DNA of 64,000 nt, taken from positions 39,557,495 to 39,621,494 of the forward strand of contig OW028581.1 of NCBI GenBank assembly GCA_932294295.1, given 5' to 3'. Positions within the stretch are counted from its first letter, which is position 1. The number at the start of each line of letters is the position of its first letter. The stretch comes from Alitta virens. Taxonomy: Eukaryota; Annelida; Polychaeta; Phyllodocida; Nereididae. Below, piece after piece: positions 37,619 to 51,059 of this stretch. Position numbers and translations under genes: made by a program. A model generated the notes under the pieces. That model saw only the letters and a program-made list of their open reading frames with translations, searched no databases and was not told the DNA's origin.

Positions 37619-40471
37619 ATGTATGCGATCAAGGTTCGGCGAAAACACAAGGTTGCTATGGTATTATTGGTTATTGGAGCGATTTGTGCGTTCTACTTTG
37701 GAAGATGGGCAATTCACTTCCTCGTCAGCCAATATCATGCGTTCAGGTTTGGAGGGGGCCCCTGCAGCAGGCATCTAAGATGGGCCAAGCCGACTGATCC
37801 ATTGATTGGTGAGCACCGATGGCAACAGCTATAGCTAGAATTAGTGCCAGAATGCATACTGATATGCAATTAAAGATTAAATATGCATGATATAAATATA
37901 TATCATGTATAATTAAGATGTGTCATCAGTCACAATTGCCTATAGGCTATAAATGTAGCTAAGTTAATTTGTAATGTACATATACATATATATGCCAATG
38001 TAGTCCTAGAAAATTAGTTTTTAAAATAATATTTTTTGTTTGTTTGAATATAACAACTACTTAAGATATGTTGCATTGAATTTCTGTAAAACCTGCACAA
38101 CTAAATAACAAGTATAGGAGTAGCCTATAAACCCAGATTGCAAATCCTCAAATCTAGGTTTCTAGGCTACTCCCTACATATTTCCATTCAAAAACATATT
38201 CAAGTTCAGTCTTTGTGAAGTTGTCAGTAGCTTAATTATCAGCTGTAGTAGAGATTCACTTATATGGGTGATGTAATTGTACATCCAGTGCAGTTGGAAA
38301 GGAAGGGACGTAGCTTTCTGATCTGTGATTATCAAACCACCTGTAATCCAGCATTCGCTTGATAAATAGTTGGTTGTGATGTGTATATTTATTTAATCAT
38401 TTCTTTTTGCAGGTGTATTAGGAAGTCGAGGCTCTGGGGTACAATGGCTGCGGTTTCTCATTGAGCAAATGACGGGCATTAACACAGGGAGCACACATGT
38501 GGAGTTTCCATCATATTTCAAAGGAGAAGGAATGACACAGAAAGTAATTAGTGCTACAGTGCTGATTGGCAATTAATCTATCAATTTGCATGCCGCACAA
38601 TTAGCAATTGCTTGGTGTTTATGTGTTAGTAGATACCTTTGAGTCTATCATTTCTCTTCAGGTTATTGCAGTCCTAACGTATGACATGAGCGAAATCAAA
38701 GGGATGCATGCAGCCATAGTCTTATACAGAAACATGAAAGACACAATTCGAGCGCAATATGCATACTACAAAGGACAAGGGGCTTTCTTGGAAGCACCCC
38801 TGCAGGCTTATTATGGTAAGACAAACAACTAATTAAGTATTGTTGCATTATGACATGTTAGCATCAGATTAGTATTATGTGCCTTATTTATTGATCAATT
38901 GAATTAATCAAGTGTGGTATTCAGATAATGCAGAATAAAAATGTAGTATTAGACACATCCTCCATAATATATTTGATTTTTATTCATGATTTTGTATGCC
39001 CAATTTGGTCAAAATTTTCTCAGCACCTTCACTTGAAAGTGGTGTCACTTTATTGTTGGATTATTTTCATTTCAGGCCATGAATGGGGAACATTTGCCCT
39101 TGAAAAAGCTAATGAATGGGCCGAACAATACCAGATATATCTTGACTCAGGGGTTCCTCTGCTAATTATGGGGTATGAAGAGCTTGAAGATAAATCGTAA
39201 GTAATTTTTCGTTATTGTGCTGATGTTTTATGCTTAAAATCAGAAATTTTTTGCTGTGTATTTGCATTGATTGTATGGAAGTTTTACCATTGTATAATAC
39301 TATTGATAGTCCTCATAGCACTAATTAAGATTACTTCAACTTAGGATTTCAGTTTTATTTGACTGATTGGTCTGAGTGGTGGGGTTAAACTGTATTACAT
39401 TTATCTCACGGCACCTGTTAACAAAGTTGCCCTCGAGAGCAAATTGCATGTGTTAATAACGTTGATCAGGGGTGGATCCTAAAGATTCTGACAAACAAAG
39501 ATTGTAGATGAGGGACTTATCTATCATTCTTTTTAGAATGTTTTGGATCTCAGTTACCCCCACAACTGGCTGTTGGCCATAATTTTGCTGTAATCTGCAT
39601 AAATATTATTTGCAGGACACTTAGAAAGCAGCTGTTGAAGGTGTCTCATTTCCTCCATGTGCCAATCAGAGCAAGCATATTCGAGTGCCTCCTACAAAAT
39701 TCGCATCAGTTTCATCTCAAACCTCGGAGTCTTCGCTCTGGTTTTCAACCTTTTAGTCTTCTGCCAAAAGATATACAACAGAGATTAGCTCGCATAGAAC
39801 GAAGAATTGAAAGACAGATTGGGGACACAAGAGACAATTTCTTACCCAAGGTAATCCTCGTTTCTATCAAATGTTGATTTCATAGCTTAAAAAGATCAAT
39901 TTACCCTTTTGATTTAGATTCATTAAATTTCCCTGTGACCTGTGTAAAAGAATGATGTCTATGTTATGGGAGCTCCAAGTGACTTGTATATATGATTATA
40001 ATTCAGTTTATTTGACTAATTGATTAAAAGAATAACACACTTTACACTTAGCACGATAAACACATTACAGCTGATTGGTGGACACCAGGATGGTGTTTAA
40101 TACTGTATATCACTATTACCACAATTAGACTACAATTAAGCACAAGTTGTATATACAAACATAATCTCCAATGTTACAATTTTATACAAGTTTTTCATGA
40201 AAAAGAGACAAAAGTTAATAAAAATAATAAAATAAAAACATAAAGAAATGAAAATTAAAGGATTAAATGCATATATTAAAGAGAAAATAATGCCATTATT
40301 AGAAATAGAACAGTGTTATTTTCAAATTAAATGTCATTAAAATGAGTATTGGAGTTAACTGAATGAAATTCATGATCATGATTGCAATGAATGCTTTTTA
40401 CAGTGTGATGTATTTTTTATTAGGCACCAGGAGAAGATCCGCAGTTACTCAAAATTGGAGAAGAATTATGA
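37619..40471 (+). CDS. Type II membrane sulfotransferase-like protein, WSCD1/2-related, no WSC domain
   Basis: Exons 37619-37808, 38413-38543, 38662-38815, 39076-39196, 39616-39850, 40424-40471; phases join to 292 residues. Residues about 13-30 (VAMVLLVIGAICAFYFG) form a single membrane anchor, basic before it, so a Golgi type II layout is expected. The luminal part opens with GVLGSRGSGVQWLRFLIE, the place of the PAPS 5'-phosphosulfate loop in WSCD proteins; AAIVLYRNMKDTIRAQY matches the 3'-phosphate-binding block; then LLIMGYEELEDKSTLRKQL. Vertebrate WSCD1/2 (sialic acid O-sulfotransferases) have two WSC domains between anchor and catalytic part; these are absent. Activity and acceptor are unknown. 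AATAAA at 40855-40860 is the likely poly(A) signal. An in-frame GTG at 37613 is not used as start. Confidence 0.85.
39990..40350 (-). repeat. Possible LINE-like 3' end in an intron
   Basis: On the minus strand this AT-rich block ends with CAAATAAACTGAATTATAAT and resembles a retroelement 3'UTR tail. It lies between exons 5 and 6 of the sulfotransferase-like gene. No protein remnant is visible, so the call is weak. Confidence 0.3.
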
Positions 40472-40860
40472 CAACAATGAAATGGACATCTGATGGTAGA
40501 ACATGGACCAATGACATTAAAACATGCAACTACACTGCATCGCTACTCTGCTGGTGAAGTCAACACTTGAGCTAGTGCACATTTTTTGAGTGCCAAAAGG
40601 GAAATGTTCTTCACTTAAATTGGAGGTTCAGAACTGAAAACATTCACTATCATGTTATGTTGTGTTTATTATTATGATATGAATGATGTATGTCATAATG
40701 GAATCATTATTTGACTCAAATTTAGCTATGGCTAGATGATGCGAATTGCCTTTAAGCATGTTGCAAATTTGCAATACACAAATTTTAATGTGTTATAAAC
40801 TGTTCATTGTACTTGAAAGGGACTCAATGTTGTCATGGAGACTGTCATGTTACAAATAAA

Positions 40861-41590
40861 TATATAGCTTAATCATTTAGCATAATAACTATGTTGGATT
40901 TCTGTAAAATTAATGAAATTGCTGGTTGAATATTTCAGATATAGGGATTTGTTGTGGAGATTATTATTCTAATTTCTTTATACCAATGGGATTTGAAAAT
41001 GTTACGATATATATATATGGTTTTTTTTAATGGGATGTGCAATTTTTTGTTGTACAAATATTTATACCAACCATATCACCGAATACTCTTCCTTGCAGTT
41101 AAATGCAATTTATAGGCATATACTTGTTTATTGTCTGGAGTCTTGTCTTGCAGGTAATATTATTGTTGTACTGTATACATTTTCTTCCAAAATATATAGA
41201 CAGTATTATCATTTGTTTCTAGTCAGCCAGATTTACACACATGATTTTAACTTTAGTTGTACTTTCTTTGTTGATTAAATTATGCTTTCACATTTTTCTT
41301 TTTCAAACGAAAGTATATTCTTTTAATTTAAGAATAAATATTTTGAGTAACTAATGTGGTTATTTTATATTTTATAAAGACTAATACGGCTGTATCTAAT
41401 ATATTTTATGGATAAAACTAATGGATCATATGGAATTGTGCTTAGTTCGGAAATATCCGCTAGGTGGCTGATTGTGTAGCAGGTGCCCGTCGCCTGGCGG
41501 ATTGCGAGTGAACTACTAACCCAATTTTAAGTCCAGTGCGCGGATGCATGTCAACTGAGCTCTAAAGGAGCTAGGAGTGCTGGAATAACC
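40861..41590. other. Intergenic DNA and TM7SF3 promoter
   Basis: AT-rich sequence without recognisable exon until about 41450. From 41450 to 41590 CG dinucleotides become more frequent (for example CCCGTCGCCTGGCGG near 41490), which is the likely promoter/5'UTR of TM7SF3. A CGCTAGGTGGCTG at about 41459 is a weak CTCF-like match. Confidence 0.45.
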
Positions 41591-44500
41591 ATGATCGTGT
41601 TTGTGATTTTAGCAGCTGTTTTATGTATTACCAATGCACGGTATTCTGATCCTATAGGTAAGATCCATTACCAATGTGAATCTAAACTTTATGAGATCGT
41701 TTCACAAAGCCTTTGAAGTTTTAGTGCACCGGCCAGTTGACTCAGAGTCATCTGACAGATAATAATTACAATGTACATATTTGGGTCATGGATTTGTGAT
41801 GTACTGGCATGCAGCATATACAATGATATAGGCTATAGTAGAAAAAAAAAGTAATTCAAATAAATAATTAATTGGGCTTCGTGTATTCAGGATCATCAAC
41901 AGGCATAGCAGAATAATCATTTACTATATATACAATATATAGCAGAAGTTCGGATAAAGACAATACAATGTTTCAAGGCCCCATATTTACGGCTTTCCGA
42001 GAAATGTAACATCTCTTTTTCTGTCGCGCTCCAGTTATCATATGAAAACACTTTACTCAGTTGGGCAAATGCTATCACATATTGTCAAGAAATTGCTAAT
42101 GCTTATATATATACAATTAATATATATATATGCATGGTCACAGCATAGAACATATTTGATGGATTTTTTTAAATAGGGTCTTATGATGTGGGAAGTATTG
42201 CTTCTGGGTGATTAAAGGGTCAGGTGAAGGCCACAAATAAAAGTGTTGTCCGGATAAATTAAGTATCATTGGATTGTATTCTTATTACTCTATACTATTC
42301 TATATATGGTGCATAATTTTCTTTTCTTTGTGTCAAGATGACGAGATATGGTGTTATTTTGTAACATATGCCATGTAATGTTTAGGCTAACGACCATAAA
42401 TATTCTATAAGTTGGATCATTTAATTGATGGACGTTTGAAGTTCAATATTCTGTGGTGGCTGGTTGAGTTGCCACCATAAAGTATGCATCTTTTTTCTTT
42501 TTGCAGCAATTTCTGTCCTACTCGTATATGATAAATTTGCAAAGTCTTATTTTTCAGAAATTACACCAGGGAATCCAAGAGTTATTTCCGTATCTTCGGA
42601 CCAAATTCAGGAGGTCAAGTTAACACACATACCCAAAAGTTCCAGTTATGTGATCTTCCAAGCGCACAGCCAGAGATCCGAGCTAAACATCTCGGCAACG
42701 GAAGAATGGAGTCACGAGACCAGCAAGGCTGGGAGAAATGTTGGCATTTTGACATTACTTGAATCCAATATGACTTCAACGTCATGGTTTCTTACAGTTC
42801 AAAGCACGTCTGTTAATTCCACAACTACTAAGGTGCTTATTATGAGTCAAATCTATAATGAAACAGGTGAGGATATGACTGTAATTTACTTGAACTAAAT
42901 ACAACTTCAGAATCTTTTGGAACCTTTTGTTAAGGCCAGTGTTGAAATTATTTATCATGATAATATGTTAGTTATATTAAAGAAAAATAGAGATTTGTTG
43001 TGAGTTAAAAACTTTTTTTACTGAAACTTTTGTTATACAATACGAAATGATTTTATTGACAAAACATGATTGTGATAGTAGAATAATGTTTTTTTTTTTT
43101 CATGGCAATGAAGAGTATCATTATCGTTAATTGGTAAAAAAATCTTTAGAAGAAACCCAGAATTTTATTCTTATTTCATCAATATTATACAAACTTGTCA
43201 TACAGTGGTACATTGTGAGTATTGTAGACATGAAGCTATTTATAGATCTATATATTTAACTTCAGAGGTTCGCCCTCATTAGAGGCGTGATGTAGGAATG
43301 TCCAAAGTTCTGTAATATGGGTGACATCTCCAAGTGGCTTTGATCATCCAAATGAATTGTAAATAAATGCTGTGTTTAAGGCTGAAGTTTATTTCCTGTT
43401 TAGATAAATGATATGATCTGATATTGTCATGATTTGGGCTTGATTGTGAACATTTTTTTCATACTCAATTAATCAGATCCAATTAACAACATAATTTACA
43501 TATTATAAGCTAACTAGTTTCCTTTTGAGGTATAAAGTTATCAGTGGGTAAAAGCTGTTATAATTTTTAAGGATGTACAAAAGGCGACCCATGCATAAAT
43601 TAGAAATAAATTCAAGCTTAGAGTCCTAATAATTTTGTAAATTCTTGACAAACTAAAAATAGTTTTTTTTATAAAAGTCTTGTTTTTCTATGCCTATGAC
43701 TGTATTCGGTGAATCACATTTGATGTGTTGTATTAATTGATTTCAAATTTATTCCTTACACATTGTCATTGGTCTGTTTATTACTTTCAGTTCCATTTAT
43801 TGGAGGATGCAACCTGGAGTTTTCCTTGGAGAATGATCCTAATTTACTCGTTAAGCAAGAAGACCAGTTTCACTCAATTAAATTTGCGTGGTCTAACCTT
43901 CCGAAGGTGCGAGACGAAACACCTGCAGATTGTGAAAATGTCCAGGTGAGATGCTAGAAAAGGAAATTAAAGAACAAGCCTTAATATTAATGACTCCAGA
44001 ATGTCCTGTTATACCATTTTATTAAGAGTCAGCTGATATCTTTCTTTGAAATCACCAGAACATCTGGATAGCAAGCTTCTTGTTTGCTTGAAAATGCCAC
44101 TCCACATATTGTTTAATTGTATCGTTATTTTTATCAATACCATTATCGTTTTACGGTAGTCCTACAAGAAAAGTTGCATTTGTAAACTTCAAAGCTCAGA
44201 GATAATAATAAATAATAGAGAAATGTATTTGTATAACCATGTTTCAGAAATCATTTCTGCTCACCGGCGCTTTAAAAGAAACTATTGTGAATAATTTTTT
44301 TTTTTTCTTGAAACTGTCATTTGAACTGCACAGTTTGTTATCTGCCGGCTTCTTATTCCACACTTGAGATGCAATAGCAAAGCAAGGTTCTTTCTTCTTT
44401 CTCTTAAGTGCTGGTGAGCAGATATCATGCAATAAAAAATGGAAATATATTAAGGGATATATTCTGTAGTTGACATTTTCAGAGGTGTTTATGGGATGCA

Positions 44501-47500
44501 GTTATGTTGCCCTCTGACAATTTGGTTATCGAACAAAATCATTGATTTCTGACTGCCTTCTTGTCTTCATATATGATCTTTATTTTTCATTTCAGATTCG
44601 AAAAGGATTAAGTTACGTTCTATATGCCAGATTCATGTACGCCAACAATATGCAAGAAAAGCATTACTTCGAGGAGCTGCAAAAGATTTTGACAACTAAG
44701 AGGATAAATAAACATGCCACTAAAGTAAGGAGACTATCATGAAAGAATAGTGAAAATTGATAGATTAACTGTCAGCAGCTGATGTGTTTGGTCATTGTAA
44801 TTATGAAAATCTTTCTGCTATAAACATAAATAGGGCTTATAATGTGTCTTCCTATTGTGGGATTTCTAAATGATCAATTTAATGGTGATTAAGTGTCTTT
44901 TATGGTATTATCTATAACATTTTTGGAAATTTGAAACAATGATTTGACTTTTAATATTTTGTGGTTTGTAATCATCCCTTGAAAACCCTGGCAACATGTG
45001 TGATCTCAGTGGGGTCATTAATTAACAATAAACTAGACTTACAATTTAAGTATTAACCATGCGAATATCCTCATTTTCAGATTAAAAGCTACAATTCAAG
45101 AGACAAAGCCACTGAGGCATTAGCTTCCTTTCCTCGTAGAGGGGTTATCTACATTGTGGTTGCGTCATATAAACCGGAAAACGGCACCCTCACCTCAGCG
45201 ACCTATGTTCCGTCAGTGACATACTCGTGTCGGTTTGTGAAAAACAAGCATGATAGCTGCGAAAATGCCAGTAAGTGTCATGTTAAAAATGTATTTATTA
45301 CTTCAGTAAGGTCGAAATTGCTTCAACATTATCAGATAAATTGTTGGTGATCCTTGAAGTGGGAACATTGTAGCTGGAAATATCATCTTTTCTAGAACTG
45401 CTGAATTAGTTTTGTCAGTTCAGATCTTGGTAGAGGTGAGATATGTCCAGATTGAACTGACACGACTAACTCTGCAGTTGGAGAAAAGATTATACAATGC
45501 ATTTCTTGCTTCAATATAGTTCAGTGCTACTAATCAAATGATGCAGAAATAATGATGAGCTGCTAAGGCTTTGAATGCATACAGTGTTGCACAATTATTG
45601 CATTGGTGCGTTACATGCTTACCTTGGTATTGACATCAATCATAATTACCTCTCACCCTTCAAGTATTTTATCCACCCTATGGTATAATACCTGTCTTTT
45701 CTTTTTCAGAAAAAAATTCAATGCCAGTCCTTATTTTAACGATGGCCATCTTTGGCTTTTTTATTTGTTTCTTCGGACACCAGTTTTTTAAATGCAGTAA
45801 GTACATCACATACTCATTACTCGAATACTGAATTTTAAATTTGGTATTTGATGAATAGTCATCTCATCGTCAATATCTAACTGTCTCAATGCTACTGGGT
45901 CTGAAGCTAAGTTAACTTGTATGACCAGCTGCCAGACATGATGAGATGTTGTTGTCATAAATTAATATTATTTTAGTGTATTGTTCCGCAAGTGCCATAT
46001 ATAGGACTTATAGGAACGTTTATCTAAGGGAAAATATTTGTTCATTTGCTTGCCACAAAACTTCTCTCCAAAATCGTTTGGCTGTTATAATTACTTCAAT
46101 TGTAATGGACAACCTATCAATTTAAATTTTACCATTTTAATCTGTTGTATTTAAGTGATCTTTCTCATAAGGTCCATGGTTGGCTAAATATGCATGTTTA
46201 AACTTTTTGATCTTTTCGTGATGAACTTATTGCCATTTTCAAGGTTTAATACTTTCGCTTACTTGTGTTATAATAAATCATTTCTATTTTCAGGTGTATT
46301 CTACTTTGGGTTTATGGCTTTTGGTCTCATTTCTTACATTTTGATAGCGAGGTTTACTGAGCTACCTGACGATGGTAAGACATTAGTTTTGATAATCAAA
46401 AGTCAACACAATTAGGCCTGCCACAAATTAATACAACAAAACCAAAAGACCAAATTGATAAAAGAGGTTTATCCAATACTACTCTGCGAGATTGGATTTT
46501 ATCAAAAATTTTGCCCTTTACTCTTTCAAACTGCTATTAAATTGAAGTAATTGATGCATATGTGTTTTAATTGCTTTTCTCTATCTTTCTCTGCACAGTT
46601 TTCTTCTTCCCTTTTGTTATAACTACTATTAAAGTCTATTATCATTTTGTATTTTTCTCTTATCGTATTAGTAATTATCTTATGGCGCACAATGTAGGAG
46701 CGACGTTCTAATGAGAACGAGAACAAAACCGTGTCGCCTGATTTCCATATCTTTATTAGCTTTTATTATGTTGAACTTTGATATCATATGCAGGTGGAAT
46801 GAATAAGCTCACCTTTAATTCCAGGTCTTATATGGCTAGCAGCTGTCCTGGGCATTGTCGGAGGATGTCTTTGGTTACTTCTATGGATCATGACCGGAAT
46901 TCCCGTTATAACAGTCCTGATGGCCGGCCTTGTATTTGGCTATCTTTTTGCGTCATTACTTTTCACATATACTCCTTTAGGTAAGAATGAACTGCTCTAG
47001 GGGGCGTGAATAAGTGGAGTTGGCATAGCCAGATTAAGGGGGGGGGGGGGGGGGGGGGGGGCAACATCTTAGTATTCTTAGCGGGAAAGCAAGCAACATG
47101 ACAGCGTAAATTGTATTTGGAAGCCCTTGTACCTAATTAATAAGACATAATGTTCTATCAGATGATATTTAGAAAATTTTTCTAATTAAAATTAAATAAA
47201 AACAATGATTAACTGACTTTCAGCATCGCTCTGTGTCAGTGAAATCATGTGGTCTGATGGTGTCTTTAATTGTCTTGTATCAGATGTAATACAATGAATG
47301 TACGAAGCGTTTCTACATTGGTAATATGAGATGTTATTTTGCAGATCGGCTGCCAGTTTTACAAACTTCCTTCAATTACGGAATGAGCTTTGCTTGTGGG
47401 GTGTTAATCATTCCTGTATTTCTTCTTGGATTTACTCATAAGGTATGTTCTCTAATAAATCTAATTAGCCCGATTAACCCATGATTGATAGATCAAGATA

Positions 47501-48474
47501 TTTGGTAGATTTGAATTAATCAATTATTTCTTCTGCTGTTTAGGACCTATAAAAATGGTCTTACTGAGTAGAAGCCTAATTTATAATGATGATACCATTG
47601 TCTATGACCATCTTGAAAGTTAATAATGGGAGTGTTTTTTGTTTTGTTTGCTCAAAGTTTTTGACAATGTTCCGTTTTGTTCTTTGGTGATTCTTGCTAC
47701 CTCCAATTAACTACTGACTGAATAACCATACTTTTTAGTTAGTGACCAGCATCAAACTAGAGAATCTAAAAGTCAGTTAATTTACTACTTAATGGCTGCC
47801 TTTTTTTTTCAGTTGAGCATAATATCTTGCGCTGTCGTCGGTGCATTTTGGACAACAATGGGTGTCTGTGGTTTTCTCGATGCCAATCTTATTTACGCAT
47901 TTTTCCATACGCTTCACAAAGCTACAATTCCTGAGTTCATCAGTGTATCGGTGAATATGCCATTGGAAAATCAAGGTAAATGTGAAATTATGCATCTTCA
48001 AAAAGCAAGTTATTCGTTGCTGTTGATTTAGAAATATGGAAATTATGAAGATGGAAATTATATTAATTATTTTATTTTAAGAAGCCTTGTTATTGCTAAT
48101 TAACCTATGTCATTCATTCTTGCACATAAATTAATTATAAATTCCCTGGTGCCAATGTTGTTCAGTATACTGGCATAGAAATGAAATCGAAATATTTTAT
48201 TTGACATTTTTGTATTTTTGCAGATGTTTTCCTCCTTCTTCTGTGGTTATCGATGGCAGTTCTGGGGACAGGTTTTCAAGTATTCAGAGAACGAGGAAAG
48301 CCTCAATTTCCACCATGTCCTTATAGTCTTTACAGACAACGCACTGATCTGCAAGTTCCAATTAATGAAAGTCAAGAGGAAAATGGTGGTTATGAGAGCT
48401 TCAGTGAGAGGTCGCCACTGTTGCCTAATAGAACACCTCAGCCGGTACCTCAGCCTGTGGTCGACCCAATTTAG
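41591..48474 (+). CDS. TM7SF3: Transmembrane 7 superfamily member 3
   Basis: Seven-transmembrane protein; the human homolog is linked to cell stress and survival. Eleven coding exons: 41591-41657, 42558-42866, 43791-43945, 44596-44724, 45081-45270, 45710-45796, 46294-46374, 46825-46980, 47345-47442, 47813-47975, 48224-48474; phases join to 561 residues (human 570). Signal peptide about 1-17. Long extracellular part with SSSYVIFQAHSQ, GGCNLEFSLENDPN, and paired cysteines near SCRFV...CEN. Then seven hydrophobic helices starting at VLILTMAIFGFFICFFGHQF, with FTYTPLG, and a cytosolic tail RERGKPQFPPCPYSLY and SERSPLLP (possible acidic/dileucine-type sorting motif). For exon 2 an upstream acceptor at about 42507 is also in phase and would add 17 residues; the shorter form aligns better with the family. 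Confidence 0.95.
44230..44440 (-). mobile_element. LINE fragment in TM7SF3 intron 3
   Basis: Minus-strand open stretch 44244-44432 contains FAIASQVWNKKPADNKLC and NDSFKKKKKLF, matching the common end of many LINE polymerases (WN-LP-I followed by FK-LK). It is short, with no RT core, so this is a 5'-truncated dead copy. Confidence 0.7.
45880..45965. repeat. Dispersed repeat fragment (family shared with 50,545)
   Basis: CTCAATGCTACTGGGTCTGAA followed by a CTTGTATGACC and GCTGCCAGA pattern matches 50545-50610 with few differences. It lies in a TM7SF3 intron. The complete family consensus was not derived. Confidence 0.65.
47038..47061. repeat. Poly-G tract in TM7SF3 intron 8
   Basis: A run of 24 G on the plus strand, 58 bp after a coding exon. 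In the transcript this is a G-run that could form quadruplexes and affect splicing. Length may be unreliable in assembly. Confidence 0.9.
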
Positions 48475-50480
48475 AAATCATGTCATTGTAATTAAATACC
48501 TATCGTAATATAATTAACTTGTGTATAATATATGACCTTGTACCTAATGAGAAATCTGCTATTTATACAAAAATGTACGTGAACATCAGATTTTTGTTAT
48601 AATTCTAATCCAATGGCGATTTGGCATAGACATCGATAATAATGACATCGATAATAATATTCACAATATACAATCTGAATTGGGCCATCAAACAAATCCT
48701 TAAGCCAATCAGCAAAAGGTGCAGAACAAGGGTTCATTTGCTACTGTACCTTCTCTAATATCTGAGAAATTTGAACAAACTTCAATCCGCACATAAGACA
48801 TGCAGGATAGACAGACGGTGGCATCGATTGTGAGGTTCTTGAATATGTTCATAATTTTTTAAATATATATTTTGGCTGTATTTTGCAGGGTTTTAATGCT
48901 ATTTTTTGTATGATCACAAGTTGTGAGATATTATGTGTCATGTGTTTTAATTCAGATGAGATCTGCAATGTGATATTTTCCTATTTATCCACCCAATAAT
49001 AGGTATGTATATAATATATGTGTAAGATTCCAGGAGTTTGCCTGAAAAAAAAAGTAACCAATTATATTAGACAATCCCCTTCTAAGTGAACCATATACAT
49101 TTATATTGTGTATTGTAATATATTTGTATGCATTATCTGTGTATAATCAGCATATGCATTTCACATTGAATACCCTGAATGTATTATTCCGTTTTGTGAT
49201 GTATGCTTGGCGACTTTGAAATTTGCCATGACATCAGAATTTGCCACTTTAAATAAACCACAATTATGATAAGAACACTCACTAAATGCCTGCTGTAGTT
49301 AGAACATCACTAGAGATGCGAAAAGTTAGTTTTGTGACAAATCATGAACTCGAAAGGTGTTTAATATGATGTTAGTTGACTAATTTGATTTCTTGTTAAT
49401 TGTCAATTTCCTCAAGTGTGTGTTCTAATTATATATATGCAGCTGTGGTCTGACACTAGTGATACTATTACATGTTTATGAACTTAAAAAGTTGTGTAAT
49501 AACTCTGGTAATATGATGTTTGTTGGGCGTGGCAAAATATGCTGTAGTGGCGATCTCAATGTCGTCAAGTGTGTCAAAATAATTATGCAGCTGTGGTCAC
49601 TGGTGATATTATGACTGAAGTATTTTGTATATAATCTTGTATGTATCAATGAAATTTTATAAACGTGATAAATATAACATCAACAGCAATAACTTGCGCC
49701 AAATGGCATCATTGAGATGCATTCACTAAATAAGACTGGTCTTTATTTGTGCTTAATTCTTTGTTTTAAATTTATGTCATCATTTGCATTGTGTACCATT
49801 TTTTAGCATTAAGTATTTCATTTTAATAGCGTTGTACAGAAATTGGTTGTGAAGAATCACCCAGCTGATGTTTGTATTACTCAAGAAGTTTGTACTTTAG
49901 TGCTTCCACAAAATCATGAATTAAATTTAAGTAATGTAACAATAGCAATAAAATTCTTCTATTTATAGTATTATGGTTGTGCAACAGAAGTCAGCCAGTG
50001 GAATTGATAATTGAAATACGCATTATACTAATACGGGGACTGGGAATGCTCTAGTGCCATCCGGAAAAGGCCTCTGATTGGCCAGAAACAGTTGTAGATG
50101 TTATGCAAATTCAGGTCGGGTCATTCTGGGGGGCAGAGCGATTACTAGTCTTGCAACCTTATTGTATTCTGTGTGGTTTGATTCGTTGATTAAGGCTTGT
50201 GGTTGTATTATTGTTTGTGTGTGTCTGTTTAGGTTAAGCCTAGCTGTCATTAATGCCTGATGTCATTCATGCCTGATTTCCATGTGGTGGGCCTTTACAT
50301 TACCTGCAAACCAGCATGTAGCTTTTGGCATTTAAATTAGTGCATGTCAACTCACTCAGGATGGTAATTTGTATATTTAGGTTAAGTATTGCATTGAAAT
50401 TGTGTGTATATTTCACTGTCATTAATGATGAATGTAATATTTCTTTGCACAAAAAAATAAAGATTTTATTTTTGAATGAG
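48475..50480 (+). other. TM7SF3 3'UTR region with three poly(A) signals
   Basis: AATAAA occurs at 49252-49257, 49947-49952 and 50456-50461. The first two probably serve TM7SF3. The third may belong to a separate short transcript starting near 50,070. Two TGTATATA octamers occur, near 49007 and 49626. No open frame of interest. Confidence 0.6.
50070..50115 (+). promoter_or_regulatory. CCAAT plus octamer cluster of unknown target
   Basis: CTGATTGGCC at about 50076 contains an inverted CCAAT box, and TATGCAAATTC at about 50101 contains the perfect octamer ATGCAAAT. This pairing is typical of small promoters (histone, snRNA) but no such gene follows. The 350 bp downstream end in AATAAA at 50456-50461, so an unannotated short RNA is possible. 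Confidence 0.35.
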
Positions 50481-50544
50481 CGTCTTGTTTTGATGGCAAG
50501 TGTATTTCCGTTAAGTATCATGCAGCCCTCCTAGACAGAATAGG

Positions 50545-50720
50545 CCACTCAATGCTAGTGGGTCTGAATTTCAATCAGCTTGTAAGACCTGCTGCCAGAG
50601 GAAGATGTAATGATGAAATGATAAGGGTCCATGCCCTATTACACATTTACACCCATGAGTGGGGTCTTTTACTCACCTACGAGTAGACACAGTACAAAGC
50701 ACTTCCAATTTAATGTTTCG
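50545..50720. repeat. Dispersed SINE-like repeat
   Basis: Left part (CTCAATGCTAGTGGGTCTGAA onward) matches 45885; right part (about 50630-50690) matches 25022-25075 in reverse complement. It is therefore a composite or fuller member of the family seen three times in the window. It marks the gap between TM7SF3 and the convergent giant-exon gene. Confidence 0.7.
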
Positions 50721-51059
50721 CACGATTGACATCCATCAGGGATGTAGTTACAATACTGAAATTTCTGTATGAAATGCGTTTGTCACACCCTTGCCCAATC
50801 AGGGTGCCTCTGACATTTGCTCACAATGGTCAGGGTTGTTGAATGCCCATGTTATTGTCAGGGTATTTAATTTGTCCCAGCATAGACACAGTACAAGGTA
50901 CCAATTAAAAGTCTTGTGCAACTTGAGATGTTGTACCTAATTTCATGAAAATCGCCAACGCCAGCAATTTAACCAGGGACGTTCAGCAAAGTTGGCCTGC
51001 TGATGACTGAATCCTCACACTTCTTAATTAACCACGTAATTGAAAATAAACGCAAATAT

